From PALSA-612 sp035652235 (GTDB taxonomy: Bacteria; Actinomycetota; Thermoleophilia; Gaiellales; Gaiellaceae): DNA of 64,000 bases. The stretch is from positions 127,343 through 191,342 of the forward strand of contig DASREE010000017.1 in the NCBI GenBank assembly GCA_035652235.1, written 5' to 3'. The position numbers and the translations under genes were made by a program. The first letter of the stretch is position 1, and the number at the start of each line of letters is the position of its first letter. Positions 18,729-27,619 of the stretch are shown here, in pieces. A model generated the notes under the pieces. That model had not been told where the DNA came from. It saw only the letters and a list, made by a program, of their open reading frames with translations, and made no database searches.

Positions 18729-21458
18729 ATGCCCCGGGTGGCCGAGTTCACGCTCGACGGCCGTCGCCTGTCCGCGCCGGAGGGCGAGCTGCTCGTGCAC
18801 GCGGCCGCGCGGCACGGCGTCTTCATCCCCACGCTCTGCCACGACGGCAGGCTCGACCCCTACGGCGGCTGCCGCATGTGCCTCGTCGAGCTGGAGGGCG
18901 CGCCGCGGCCCGTGCCGGCCTGCGCGCAGCGGGTGCGGGAGGGCATGGTCGTGTCCACGAACGGGTCCGCCGCGACGCTGCGGCGGACGCTGACCGAGAT
19001 GCTGCTCGCCGAGCACCTGAGCCCGAATCCGGGCGGCCGGCCGAACGAGCTCGTCGACCTGGCCGAGGAGCTCGGCGCGCAGGCGCCGTTCCTGCTCCCG
19101 GACGCCGGCCGCGAGCCCTACTCGGACCGGAACCGCCTCATGGGCTACGACCCGGACGCCTGCATCCTCTGCAACCGCTGCGTCCGCTACACGCAGGAGG
19201 TGATGCAGTGCTCGGCGCTCGTCTTCGAGGGGCGCGGGGCGAAGGCGCGCGTCGTCCCCACGCACGGCGCCTCCTGGCTCGACACCGAGTGCGAGCTGTG
19301 CGGGGGCTGCCTGTCCGTGTGCCCGACGGGCGCCATCCACGAGAAGTTCCTGGCCGGCGCTCCCGCCGGGCACGAGCGGGAGCTCGCCAGGGTGAAGACG
19401 ACGTGCACGTTCTGCGGCGTCGGCTGCCAGGTCGACCTCAACGTCGACCCCGAGACGGAGCGGATCGTCAAGGTCACCTCCGACCCGTCCTACGTCCCGA
19501 ACGAGGGCAACCTGTGCGTCAAGGGCCGTTTCGCCTTCACCTTCGTCCACCACCCGGACCGGCTGACGACACCGCTCGTGCGCGGCGCGGACGGCGAGCT
19601 GCACGAGGCCGACTGGGATACGGCGCTCGCGGCGGCCGCGGACGGCCTCGCCCGCGTGCGCGAACGGCATGGGCCGCAGTCGATCGGCGTGCTCGCCTCG
19701 GCGCGGCTGACGAACGAGGAGAACTACCTGCTGCAGAAGCTCGCGCGGGGCGTGATCGGGACGAACTCGATCCACTCGTGCGAGGCGACCTGACACGCGC
19801 CGACCTTGTACGGCCTGGTCAGGTCGTTGGGCAGAGGAGCAAGCACCAACTCGATCCCGGAGATCGAGAACGCCCGCTTCCTGCTCGTGATCGGCTCGAA
19901 CACGACGGAGGCCCACCCCGTGCTCGCGCTGCGCATGAAGAAGGCGGTGCGCAAGGGCGCGCGGCTCGTCGTCTGCGACCCGCGCCGGATCTGGCTGACG
20001 AAGATCGCCACGCGCCATCTGCAGCTTCGCCCCGGAACCGACGTGTGGCTGGTGAACGCGATGCTGCACGTGATCTTCGCCGAGGGGCTCGAGGACGCCG
20101 CCTACCTGGCCGAGCACGCCGAGGGTGCCGACGCGGTGCGGGAGATCGTCGCCCGCTACCCGCCGGAGGTGGCCGAGCAGGTGACGGGCGTGCCGGCCGA
20201 GGACATCCGGACGACCGCCCGCGAGTACGCGACGGAGCGACACGCGGCCGTCTTCTACACGCTCGGCATCACCGAGCACGCGTGCGCGGTCGACAACATC
20301 TGGGCGCTCTCCAACCTCGTGCTCGCCACCGGCCACCTCGGCTACGAGTCGACCGGGCTGAACGCGCTGCGCGGCCAGAACAACGTGCAGGGGCTGAACG
20401 ACTCCGGTGCGAACCCCGCCTACTTCCCCGGCTACCAGCCCGTCGACGATCCGGAGGTGCGGCGGAAGTTCGCGCAGGCCTGGGGGGTGCCGGTGCCGGA
20501 GACGCCCGGCTACCGGCTCGACCAGATGATGTCCGGCATGCACGACGGGCGGATCAAGGCGCTCTACCTGGTCGGCGAGAATCCCGCGCAGACCGAGCCG
20601 AACGCGCGCCACGTCGAGGAGGGTTTCGAGCACCTCGAGTTCGTCGTCGCCCAGGACCTGTTCCTGAACGACACGACCCGCAAGTACGCGGACGTCGTCT
20701 TCCCGGCCTCGAGCTTCGCCGAGAAGGACGGCACGTTCACGAACACCGAGCGGCGGGTGAACCGGGTGCGCGCCGCCGTGCCGTGCCCGGGCAACGCCCG
20801 CGTCGACCGCGAGATCGTGATCGACCTCGCCCGCGCGCTCGGGGCTGACTGGCCCGACTACCCGGACGCGGAGGCGGTGTGGAACGAGCTCGCCGATCTC
20901 TCGCCCAACTGGTACGGGATTCGCTACGACCGGATCGAGGACGTCGGGCTGCAGTGGCCCTGCCTCGACCGCGACGACCCCGGCTCGCAGTTCCTGCACG
21001 CCCAGGGGCCCGCGCGCGCCAACGGCAAGGGCAAGCTGTGGCCGGTCGAGTACCAGCCGCCGATCGAGCTTCCGGACGCGGACTACCCGCTGACGCTCTC
21101 CACCGGCCGGACGCTCTACCACTACAACTCGGCGACGATGACCATGCGCGAAGCCGGGATTGTGGACAAGCAGGAGGACCCGTTCTTCGAGATCTCGGCG
21201 GAGGATGCCTCGGCGCTCGGCCTCGCCGACGGCGACTGGGCGCGCCTCGTGTCGCGCCGCGGCGACCTCGAGGCCCGCGCGCGGATCACCGACCGCGTCT
21301 ACCCGGGGCTCGTCTGGATGGCGCTCCACTTCGCCCAGGCGAAGGTGAACTGGCTCACGCACGACGTCGGCGACCCGTTGATCGGGACACCGGAGTACAA
21401 GGTCTGCGCGGTCAGGGTGGAGCCCCTGCGCCCCGCGGCGCGGGCGGCGGCGCGCTAG
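18729..21458 (+). CDS. formate dehydrogenase-like molybdoenzyme, predicted selenoprotein (readthrough of TGA at codon 355)
   Basis: One 909-residue product if TGA 19791-19793 is read as selenocysteine. Residues 1-75 form a plant-type [2Fe-2S] domain (C37, C48, C51, C65). Two [4Fe-4S] clusters follow (C145, C148, C151, C161; C188, C191, C194, C198). The molybdopterin domain begins with its own cluster (C226, C229, C233, C263). The sequence around the TGA, HSCEAT-U-HAPTLYGL, matches the active-site CAR-x-U/C-HAP segment of FdhF/FdhA enzymes, and ATNSI-like STNSIPEIENARF continues in frame. The His/Cys3 cluster found after the 2Fe-2S domain in NuoG is absent (HLSPNPGGRP). No beta or gamma subunit lies nearby. 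Formate as substrate is inferred from the family. Confidence 0.9.
19791..19793 (+). other. predicted selenocysteine codon (TGA)
   Basis: This in-frame TGA falls exactly where known formate dehydrogenases carry active-site Sec or Cys, immediately before the invariant His of HAP. The reading frame, codon use and conserved motifs continue unbroken for 555 codons beyond it. An accidental nonsense mutation at this very codon with a hairpin correctly spaced behind it is much less likely than recoding. Confidence 0.88.
19801..19826 (+). promoter_or_regulatory. candidate bacterial SECIS hairpin
   Basis: Six-base arms CGACCT (19801-19806) and AGGTCG (19821-19826) enclose a loop in which AC pairs with GT around GGCCTG. 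The GGCCTG begins 18 bases after the TGA, the same distance as GGTCTG in the E. coli fdhF SECIS as I remember it; one base differs (C for T). Bacterial SECIS elements bind SelB just behind the UGA. Fold and spacing are seen directly; SelB recognition is inferred. Confidence 0.7.
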
Positions 21459-21480
21459 CGACCTCGGACGAGCCCGCCGC

Positions 21481-22140
21481 TCAGGCGCCGCCCTGAGAGC
21501 CGGTGGGCGGCGAGGCTCGCAGCGCGCGCGGGCGGCCCCTTCCCGGCCCGGCGAGCGCGCTCTCGACGAGCGTCCGGGCCGCCCACTCGAGCGCGTCGAG
21601 CGCGCGCTCCCGAGGCAGGCGCGCGATGTCCTGCATCACGACGACCGGGTCGATGCCGAGGAAGAGCGCGAGCGCCGTCGTCAGGCGTTCGTAGGCGACG
21701 GGGTCGAGGTCGTCACGGAGGGGCGCCAGCGCCTGCTCGATCCAGCCGAGACGGTGCCCGGGGCGACGGACGCCCGTACCCGGGTCGAGCGAGAGGCGGA
21801 GGATCATGCGCAGCGGTTGCTCGTGATCGTAGGCCCACTCGGCGACGCGGCGGACGAGCCGGCCGACGGCCTCGGATGGGGGCAAGCCGTCCGGGGCCTC
21901 GTCGAGAGGCGAGAGCGGGCCGCCGACCGCGAACAGCGCCACCTCGGCGAGCAGCATCTCCTGGCTCGGGAAGTAGCGGTAGGCGGTCGCGCGGGAGACC
22001 TGGGCCGCCTCGGCCACCTCGGCGACGGTCGGCGTCCGTCCTTCGCGCAGGAGCGCGGCGGCCGCGGCGACGAGGTCGCGGCGCGTCCGATGCCGCTGCC
22101 GCTCCCGGCCGCGGGGACGGCTCTCTTGACGTGCGTCCAT
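21481..22140 (-). CDS. TetR-family transcriptional regulator
   Basis: A 219-residue regulator. The N-terminal helix-turn-helix is RRDLVAAAAALLREGRTPTVAEVAEAAQVSRATAYRYFPSQ in continuity, giving the typical TetR pattern at residues ~20-65. The C-terminal ligand domain has no assignable ligand. It is divergent from the SnoaL-like gene, with 94 bases between them, so it probably controls itself and that gene. A TATTAT box nine bases before its ATG could be the -10 element. The C-terminus (GRGRPRALRASPPTG) is basic and disordered. Confidence 0.9.
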   Translation of the reverse strand: MDARQESRPRGRERQRHRTRRDLVAAAAALLREGRTPTVAEVAEAAQVSRATAYRYFPSQEMLLAEVALFAVGGPLSPLDEAPDGLPPSEAVGRLVRRVAEWAYDHEQPLRMILRLSLDPGTGVRRPGHRLGWIEQALAPLRDDLDPVAYERLTTALALFLGIDPVVVMQDIARLPRERALDALEWAARTLVESALAGPGRGRPRALRASPPTGSQGGA

Positions 22141-22167
22141 CGTCTCTTAATAATACGTCAGGCTCTC

Positions 22168-22181
22168 TATACGACTCTAGT
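22168..22181. promoter_or_regulatory. possible TetR operator between divergent genes
   Basis: The AT-rich intergenic stretch 22141-22234 holds a short inverted repeat, GACT-CT-AGTC, next to TATACG and other A/T-rich hexamers that could be -10 boxes for both directions. It is the only dyad I saw there. Arms are only four bases, so this is a weak call. Confidence 0.25.
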
Positions 22182-22234
22182 CTCATCATAAGATGTTCGT
22201 CCCAGGAAGACGCTCGTCCAGGAAGGAGGGCACG

Positions 22235-22672
22235 ATGGAGCGGGAGCAGATGGATCGGCTGATCGAGGCGCACATCGCGGCCGAGATGGCGGGTGACACC
22301 GCCGGCTGCGTGGCGATGTACACGGATGACGTCGAGCACGACGTCGTCGGCGCGCCGCATGGGCCGCTCCGGGGGCGGGACGCGGCGAAGGGCTTCTACG
22401 AGCAGCTCGTCCGAGACATCACGACCGAGGCGATGACGCCCACGCGCCGCTACTACGGCGACGACTTCTGCGTCCTGGAGCACCTCTGGACGGGGACGGT
22501 GCCCGGCTCGTTCCTCGGCCTCCCCGGCAACGGGCGACGGATCTCGTTCCGGCTGCTCCACGTCTGGGAGTTCCGCGACGGCCGCATCAGCCGCGAGAAC
22601 GTCTGGCTGGACAGCGGCAGCATCGTCCACCAGCTGACGGCGCCGGAGCCGGCCGAGGCGCTCGCCCAGTAG
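22235..22672 (+). CDS. SnoaL-like / nuclear transport factor 2-fold protein
   Basis: A 145-residue protein with the SnoaL-like pattern: helix EREQMDRLIEAHIAAEM, then AGCVAMYTDDVEHDVVG, a mid-sequence GRDAAKGFYEQL, and closing strands ending LHVWEFRDGRISRENVWLD. The fold is used by small cyclases, isomerases and by proteins with no enzyme activity, so function is open. ATG 22235 is chosen because a strong GGAAGGAGG ribosome-binding site lies just upstream; the earlier in-frame ATG at 22193 lacks one. It is divergent from a TetR gene that probably regulates it. Confidence 0.88.
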   Translation: MEREQMDRLIEAHIAAEMAGDTAGCVAMYTDDVEHDVVGAPHGPLRGRDAAKGFYEQLVRDITTEAMTPTRRYYGDDFCVLEHLWTGTVPGSFLGLPGNGRRISFRLLHVWEFRDGRISRENVWLDSGSIVHQLTAPEPAEALAQ

Positions 22673-22794
22673 AGGGAGGAGACGCTCGCCGGCGACCGCT
22701 GGACGAAGCGCTGGCATCCCCTCCTGGGCGGCAGCGTCCGAGGCCGGGCCCGACGTCGCCAGCGGGCGCGGCCGCTGCCGTATCGTCTTGCGCG

Positions 22795-23544
22795 ATGGCA
22801 GCCGCGTCCGAGCCCGACTCGCTCGCGCCCGAGGTGGTCGAGCCGCTCCTGCGCGGCCGTTTCGGGCATCCCTACCGGTACGCGGACGAGGCCGAGACGA
22901 CGCAGGCCATGCTCCAGCCGGACGACCCGGAGGGGGCGACGGCCGTCGCCGACTTCCAGACGGCGGGGCGGGGCCGGCTCGGCCGTCGCTGGACGGCGCC
23001 GGCGGGCAGCTCGCTCATGACCTCGATCCTCCTACGCCCCCCGCCCAGCTCCCCGATCGCGCAGCTCTCGCTCGTCGCCGGCCTTGCCACCGCCGAGACG
23101 GTCGAGCAGGCGCTCGACCTCTCCGTCCAGATCAAGTGGCCGAACGACGTCATGGTCGACCGCCGCAAGGTCGCGGGTGTGCTGGCGGAGGCGCGCGACG
23201 ACGTGGTCGTTCTCGGCATCGGGATCAACGTCAACCAGACGGCCGGGGAGCTGCCGGCGGACGCGCGCCTACCGGTCGCGTCGCTGCGCACCGTCGACGG
23301 CGTCGTGCGCGAGCGGGCGCCGCTTCTTGCCGATCTCATCGTGCGGCTCGAGCGCGCCTACGGCGCCTGGCTCGCCGGCGGGCTCGACGCCGTCTTCGAC
23401 GGGATCGGCTCGCGCGACTTCCTGCGCGGCCGCCGCGTGCGCGTGGACGGGGTGGAGGGCGTCGCGGGCGGGCTCGACCGCCGCGGCCGGCTGCTCGTGG
23501 GCGGCCACCCCGTCGAGTCGGGGGAGGTGCAGCTCGTCCGCTGA
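22795..23544 (+). CDS. birA: biotin--[acetyl-CoA-carboxylase] ligase
   Basis: A 249-residue monofunctional BirA that attaches biotin to carboxylase carrier domains. The biotinyl-AMP loop is seen as ADFQTAGRGRLGRRW; IKWPNDVMVDRRKVAGVL and GIGINVNQT are the other conserved blocks. There is no N-terminal DNA-binding domain, so it should not be a repressor. The C-terminal SH3-like domain ends GGLDRRGRLLVGGHPVESGEVQLV. A TATCGT box lies eight bases before the ATG, consistent with a very short or absent leader. The last 276 bases are also open on the opposite strand as the tail of the MMPL gene. Confidence 0.95.
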   Translation: MAAASEPDSLAPEVVEPLLRGRFGHPYRYADEAETTQAMLQPDDPEGATAVADFQTAGRGRLGRRWTAPAGSSLMTSILLRPPPSSPIAQLSLVAGLATAETVEQALDLSVQIKWPNDVMVDRRKVAGVLAEARDDVVVLGIGINVNQTAGELPADARLPVASLRTVDGVVRERAPLLADLIVRLERAYGAWLAGGLDAVFDGIGSRDFLRGRRVRVDGVEGVAGGLDRRGRLLVGGHPVESGEVQLVR

Positions 23545-25779
23545 CGGCGGCGGCCGGCCGCCTGGCTGCGACTCGCGGCCGAAGACGGGCTTCGCGGCGA
23601 CCACCTCGCTCCGCACCGGCCGCTCCGGCGTGAGCGCCGGCAGCCAGGCGAGCCAGCGCGGCAGGTACCAGTTCCAATCGCCGAGCAGCTTCATCGCCGC
23701 GGGCAGGAGCACCGCGCGCACGACCGTCGCGTCGAGGAAGACGGCGATGGCGAGCCCCACCCCCATCTGCTTGATGTCGAGCGTCCGCAGCGTCGCGAAC
23801 ACGGCGAACACGGCCACCATGACGACGGCCGCGCTCGTCACCGTGCCGGCGGTGCCGCGCACCGCGCGCTCGACGGCACGCTCGGTCGTCTCGCCCCCGT
23901 CGACGAGCTCCTTGACCCGCGTGAGGATGAACACGTGGTAGTCCATCGACAGCCCGAACAGGACGACGAACAGGAAGATCGGGAGCCAGGAGACGATCGC
24001 GCCGTTCGAGCGGAAGCCGAGCACGCCCTCGGCCCAGCGGTGCTGGAAGACGAGCACGAGCGCGCCGTAGGCCGCGAACACGGACAGCAGGTTGAGCAGG
24101 ATCGCCTTGATCGGGATCACGATCGAGCGGAAGGTGAGGAGGAGCAGGCAGAAGGCGAGCCCGAGCACGAACGCGAACACGATCGGCGCACGCGACTTCA
24201 TCTCGTCGTTGAAGTCCTTCGTGCCGGCGGTGATGCCCGTCACGGCCACGTCGACGTTCGGCAGCCGTCCGAGCGTGGCCGGGATCAGGTCGCGGCGCAG
24301 GGCTTCGAGCGCGCGGCTCGAGCTCGCGTCGGTGCCGTTGCCGACGAGCGGGATGTCGATCCTCGCGACGGTGCCGTCCGCGCTCACGAACGCCTCGACC
24401 GGCCTCTTCATGTACGGCGTGGAGAGCGCGCGGCGGACGAGCTCGGTGCCGGCCCGAACGACGGCCGGAGCACGCACGTTCGGCGCCCTGACGACGACCT
24501 CGGCCGGCGTCTGCGCGCCGGGGAAGGCGGCCTGGATGTCCTTGTAGGTCTTGATCACGGGCAGGCTCTGCGGCAGGTCGGTGTAGCCGAGGAGCCGGGT
24601 GTGCATGCCGCCGACGGGCACGGCCAGGGCGACGAGGGCGGCGCCGGCGAGGACGAGCGAGAGCAGCGGCCGGCGGAGGACGGCCGACACGATCGCCCCC
24701 CAGAAGCGCGAGTCGCCGTCCGCGCGGGCGAAGCGCGACACGAACGGGATCCGGCCGCGGTCGACGCGGTCCTCGAGCTTCGAGAGGAGCGCGGGCAGGA
24801 TCGTCAGCGAGCCGACGATGGCGACGGCGATCATGATCATCGTCCCGATCCCGATCGACGTGAACACCGGGTTCCCGGGGAGGAGCAGGCCGGCCATCGC
24901 GATGAGCACGGTCAGCCCGGAGACGAGCACCGCCTGGCCCGATGTCGCGGCCGTGCGCAGGAGCGCCTCCCGCGGCGCCAGGCCGCGCCGCCGCTCCTCC
25001 CGCTCGCGGCGCAGGTAGAAGAGCGAGTAGTCGACGCCGACCGCCATGCCCATGAGCAGGATGACGGAGTTGGTCGCGTCCGAGGATGCCTGCAGGTGGC
25101 TGACGAGCGCGCTCGCGCCGAGCGCCCCGAGGAAGCCGGTGAAGGCGAGGCCGACCGGGAGCAGCGCCGCGACGACCGCCCCGAAGGCGAAGAGGAGGAT
25201 GACGAGCGTGATCGGCACCGTCAGCTGCTCCGCCTTGCGGAAGTCCTGGCCGACCGTCTGGTTCAGCACGTGCGCCGCGCTGGCGGTTCCGAACTCCTCG
25301 ATCCTGAAGGCGGGGTGCGCCGACTGCTCGGCGGCAACCGCATCGAGGATCGGCTGGATGTGGCGGCGCGCGTCCTGCGCCGAGCCGCGCATCTGGAACT
25401 GGACGAGGGCCGAGCGGCGGTCCTTCGACACGAGCCCCTGCAGGCTCGGGTCGAGCGGGGAGCGGAGCTTCGTCACGATCGGGAACGCGAGGAGCCGCCG
25501 CTCGACGTCGCCGATGGTGGCCCGGAAGGCCGGGGCGGAGACGGTGAGCGACGCGCTCTGCACGAGCACGTTCTCCATCGCCTGCTGAGTGAAGTCCGCC
25601 CGGGCGAGGATCGACTGCGCGCGCGCCGTCTCGCCGGAGCCCGTCTGGGCGTCCGTCAGCTTGCGCGTGCCGGCCACGCGGCCGAGCAGGGAGAAGGCGG
25701 CGACGAAGACGAGCCAGGCGGCGAGCGCGGTCTTCCAGCGGCCCGCGCTCCAGCGGCCCGCTCGGGCGGCGAGGTTCAT
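23269..25779 (-). CDS. MMPL/RND-family transporter with antisense C-terminal tail
   Basis: An 836-residue exporter with the duplicated RND plan. A first membrane helix at ~12-32 is followed by an extracytoplasmic domain, five helices, a second domain and five more helices. MMPL landmarks are GVDYSLFYLRRERE in the first half and GLSMDYHVFILTRVKE in the second, both with the proton-relay Asp-Tyr. The ATG at 25779 begins just before the first helix. Homology-like sequence ends near WYLPRWLAWLPALTPERPV; the last ~115 residues are read antisense to birA and look unstructured. Substrate is unknown; relatives export lipids or drugs. The tail probably reflects a lost stop codon, or the true product is shorter. 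Confidence 0.9.
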   Translation of the reverse strand: MNLAARAGRWSAGRWKTALAAWLVFVAAFSLLGRVAGTRKLTDAQTGSGETARAQSILARADFTQQAMENVLVQSASLTVSAPAFRATIGDVERRLLAFPIVTKLRSPLDPSLQGLVSKDRRSALVQFQMRGSAQDARRHIQPILDAVAAEQSAHPAFRIEEFGTASAAHVLNQTVGQDFRKAEQLTVPITLVILLFAFGAVVAALLPVGLAFTGFLGALGASALVSHLQASSDATNSVILLMGMAVGVDYSLFYLRREREERRRGLAPREALLRTAATSGQAVLVSGLTVLIAMAGLLLPGNPVFTSIGIGTMIMIAVAIVGSLTILPALLSKLEDRVDRGRIPFVSRFARADGDSRFWGAIVSAVLRRPLLSLVLAGAALVALAVPVGGMHTRLLGYTDLPQSLPVIKTYKDIQAAFPGAQTPAEVVVRAPNVRAPAVVRAGTELVRRALSTPYMKRPVEAFVSADGTVARIDIPLVGNGTDASSSRALEALRRDLIPATLGRLPNVDVAVTGITAGTKDFNDEMKSRAPIVFAFVLGLAFCLLLLTFRSIVIPIKAILLNLLSVFAAYGALVLVFQHRWAEGVLGFRSNGAIVSWLPIFLFVVLFGLSMDYHVFILTRVKELVDGGETTERAVERAVRGTAGTVTSAAVVMVAVFAVFATLRTLDIKQMGVGLAIAVFLDATVVRAVLLPAAMKLLGDWNWYLPRWLAWLPALTPERPVRSEVVAAKPVFGRESQPGGRPPPSADELHLPRLDGVAAHEQPAAAVEPARDALHPVHAHAAAAQEVARADPVEDGVEPAGEPGAVGALEPHDEIGKKRRPLAHDAVDGAQRRDR

Positions 25780-25828
25780 CGGGCCAGTCTGCCCGACGAC
25801 CGCCGGCCGGCGTCGCACACGGGCTCGT

Positions 25829-26536
25829 CTACGCGAGCAGCCGGAGCGGGATGTCGACGACGTGGATGCGGGAGCCGTCCTTCGCCGAGCGCTCGTAGAC
25901 GACGAGCGTCCCCGGCTCGGCCTTCGCGACGGCGAAGCGCGCCGTGAACGCGAAGGTGCCGCGGATGCCGCTGCCCGAGGTCGCCGTGACGACGTGTGTG
26001 GCGAGCACCTCGCCGGCGGCGTCACGCAGCTCGTACTCGAACGTGGCCTCGAACGTGTTCGCCGTCCCGCTCGCGTGCAGGGGGCTGCGCACCGCCTGGA
26101 AGGGGAGCGGCGACTCGACGAGGATCGCCGGCGTCTCGTCCTCGAAGTCGGCCCGCGTGTACCGTCTCCCCCCGTAGCTGACGGCGCCGGCCGGATCCTG
26201 CTGTGTGAGCGTGTAGACGAGCTGCGCGAGGCGCGCCCTCGAGTCGGGGCCGGAGGGGAACGCGCTCGTGAGGCCGGCGCGGCGCTCCTGCGCGGTCGGC
26301 CCGGCCGCGAGCGCCTGCAGGAGCGCGGCCCGGCTCGGTGCCGAGACGAACCGCGAGACGGGGGCGACCTTGCCGTCGCGGAGCAGGTACACGCGCGCCT
26401 GCGTCGTCGGGCGCGGGACGGTGACGGTGACCGTGACCGTCGTCGTTCCTCCGCCTCCGCCGCAGGCGGAGAGGCCGATGGCGAGGGCGATCGCGATCGG
26501 CGACCGTCCCAGCCAGCGCGCGACGCGCCCGGTCAT
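25829..26536 (-). CDS. GerMN / Gmad2 domain lipoprotein
   Basis: A 235-residue predicted lipoprotein. The signal peptide (ARWLGRSPIAIALAIGLSAC) ends in a lipobox with Cys about residue 25, followed by a Gly/Thr/Val-rich linker. Residues ~45-115 match a GerMN domain (ARVYLLRDGKVAPVSR, LLQALAAGPTAQERRAGL). The rest matches the Ig-like Gmad2 domain (VESPLPFQAVRSPLHASGTANTFEATFEYEL). These domains occur in germination and cell-wall lipoproteins. Three Met/Val starts lie within nine bases; I chose ATG 26536 because TAGGCT lies nine bases upstream, as at other genes here. Its role in a possibly non-sporulating organism is unclear. Confidence 0.85.
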   Translation of the reverse strand: MTGRVARWLGRSPIAIALAIGLSACGGGGGTTTVTVTVTVPRPTTQARVYLLRDGKVAPVSRFVSAPSRAALLQALAAGPTAQERRAGLTSAFPSGPDSRARLAQLVYTLTQQDPAGAVSYGGRRYTRADFEDETPAILVESPLPFQAVRSPLHASGTANTFEATFEYELRDAAGEVLATHVVTATSGSGIRGTFAFTARFAVAKAEPGTLVVYERSAKDGSRIHVVDIPLRLLA

Positions 26537-26611
26537 CGGCATCACAGCCTACGCCGAGGCACGAGTGCGCGGCCCGCGGGCTGTCGCGCCGGCGGGCGGA
26601 GGCCCCGCCGC

Positions 26612-26617
26612 TAGAGT
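26612..26617 (+). promoter_or_regulatory. -10 box (TAGAGT) for the ABC exporter operon
   Basis: TAGAGT is followed by six bases and the ATG at 26624, so the transcript is probably leaderless. It is the only promoter candidate before the three-gene ABC operon. Confidence 0.5.
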
Positions 26618-26623
26618 CGGCGC

Positions 26624-27619
26624 ATGGCGCCGGCGTCGAAGGGCATCGTGGCGGAAGGGCTCGTCCGCGACTTCAAGGGCGGCGTGCGCGCCGTCGACGG
26701 GATCGACCTGGCCGTCGCCGAGGGGGAGATCTACGGCTTCCTCGGCCCGAACGGCGCGGGCAAGTCGACGACGGTGCTGATACTGACGACGCTGCTACCG
26801 CCGACAGCCGGCCGGGCGACGGTCGCCGGCTTCGACGTCGTGCACGAGGGGCCGAAGGTGCGCAAGGCGATCGGCGCCGCGCTGCAGGAGGCCGCGCTCG
26901 ACCCGATGCTGACGGCGCGCGAGCACATGCGCCTGCAGACCGCCCTGCACGCCCTGCCGCGGGAGCTCCGCCGCCGGCGCGGCGACGAGTTGCTCGAGCG
27001 GGTTGGGCTGGCGGCCGCGGCCGACCGCAAGGTGCGCACCTACTCGGGCGGCATGAAGCGCCGGCTCGACCTGGCGCTCGCGCTCGTCCACCGCCCGCGC
27101 ATCCTCTTCCTCGACGAGCCGACGACCGGCCTCGACCCCCAGTCGCGGAGCGCGCTCTGGCAGGAGGTAGGGCGACTTGCCAAGGAGGACGGTGTCACCG
27201 TCTTCCTGACCACGCAGTACCTGGAGGAGGCGGACGTGCTCTGCGACCGCGTCGGGATCATCGACCAGGGGCGGATCGTGGCCGAGGGGACGCCCGCCGA
27301 GCTGAAGGCGACGATCGGCCGGCCGACGGTCGACGTGGTGCCGGCGGATCACGAGCAGCGCCACCGCGTCGCCGAGGTCCTCTCCCGCTTCGGCGAGCTG
27401 ACGCGCGCCTCGCCGCACGGCGTGGCCGTCAGGCTCGCGGGCGACGAGTTCGGCCTCGCCGACGTCGTGCGCGCCCTGGACGCCGAGGAGCTGCACGTCG
27501 AGCAGCTGCAGCTGCACGCGCCGAGCCTGGACGACGTCTTCCTGGCCAAGACCGGACGCACGCTCGAGGGCGCCGAGCAGGAGCAGGAACGCCCCGAGCT
27601 GGTCGGGGAGGCAGGGTGA
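26624..27619 (+). CDS. ABC transporter ATP-binding protein (DrrA-like)
   Basis: A 331-residue ATPase of the daunorubicin-resistance type. Walker A is GPNGAGKSTT near residue 45, the signature is YSGGMKRRLDLALALVH, Walker B is RILFLDEPTTGLDPQ, and the H-loop appears in FLTTQYLEEAD. The C-terminal ~100 residues form the DrrA-type regulatory extension. It starts without a ribosome-binding site behind a TAGAGT box. Its stop overlaps the first permease gene as GTGA. The substrate cannot be told; the family exports drugs, lipids or polysaccharides. Confidence 0.95.
   Translation: MAPASKGIVAEGLVRDFKGGVRAVDGIDLAVAEGEIYGFLGPNGAGKSTTVLILTTLLPPTAGRATVAGFDVVHEGPKVRKAIGAALQEAALDPMLTAREHMRLQTALHALPRELRRRRGDELLERVGLAAAADRKVRTYSGGMKRRLDLALALVHRPRILFLDEPTTGLDPQSRSALWQEVGRLAKEDGVTVFLTTQYLEEADVLCDRVGIIDQGRIVAEGTPAELKATIGRPTVDVVPADHEQRHRVAEVLSRFGELTRASPHGVAVRLAGDEFGLADVVRALDAEELHVEQLQLHAPSLDDVFLAKTGRTLEGAEQEQERPELVGEAG

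Noticed and set aside
18729..19793. Formate dehydrogenase-like gene as a truncated pseudogene plus a separate downstream gene from 19806
   Set aside because: The stop is at the exact Sec position, both parts align to one family without gap or frameshift, and a SECIS-like hairpin and selD are present.
18642..21362. Long minus-strand open frame antisense to the formate dehydrogenase-like gene
   Set aside because: It shows no domain and follows the codon-bias shadow of the real gene, continuing over the TGA region by chance.
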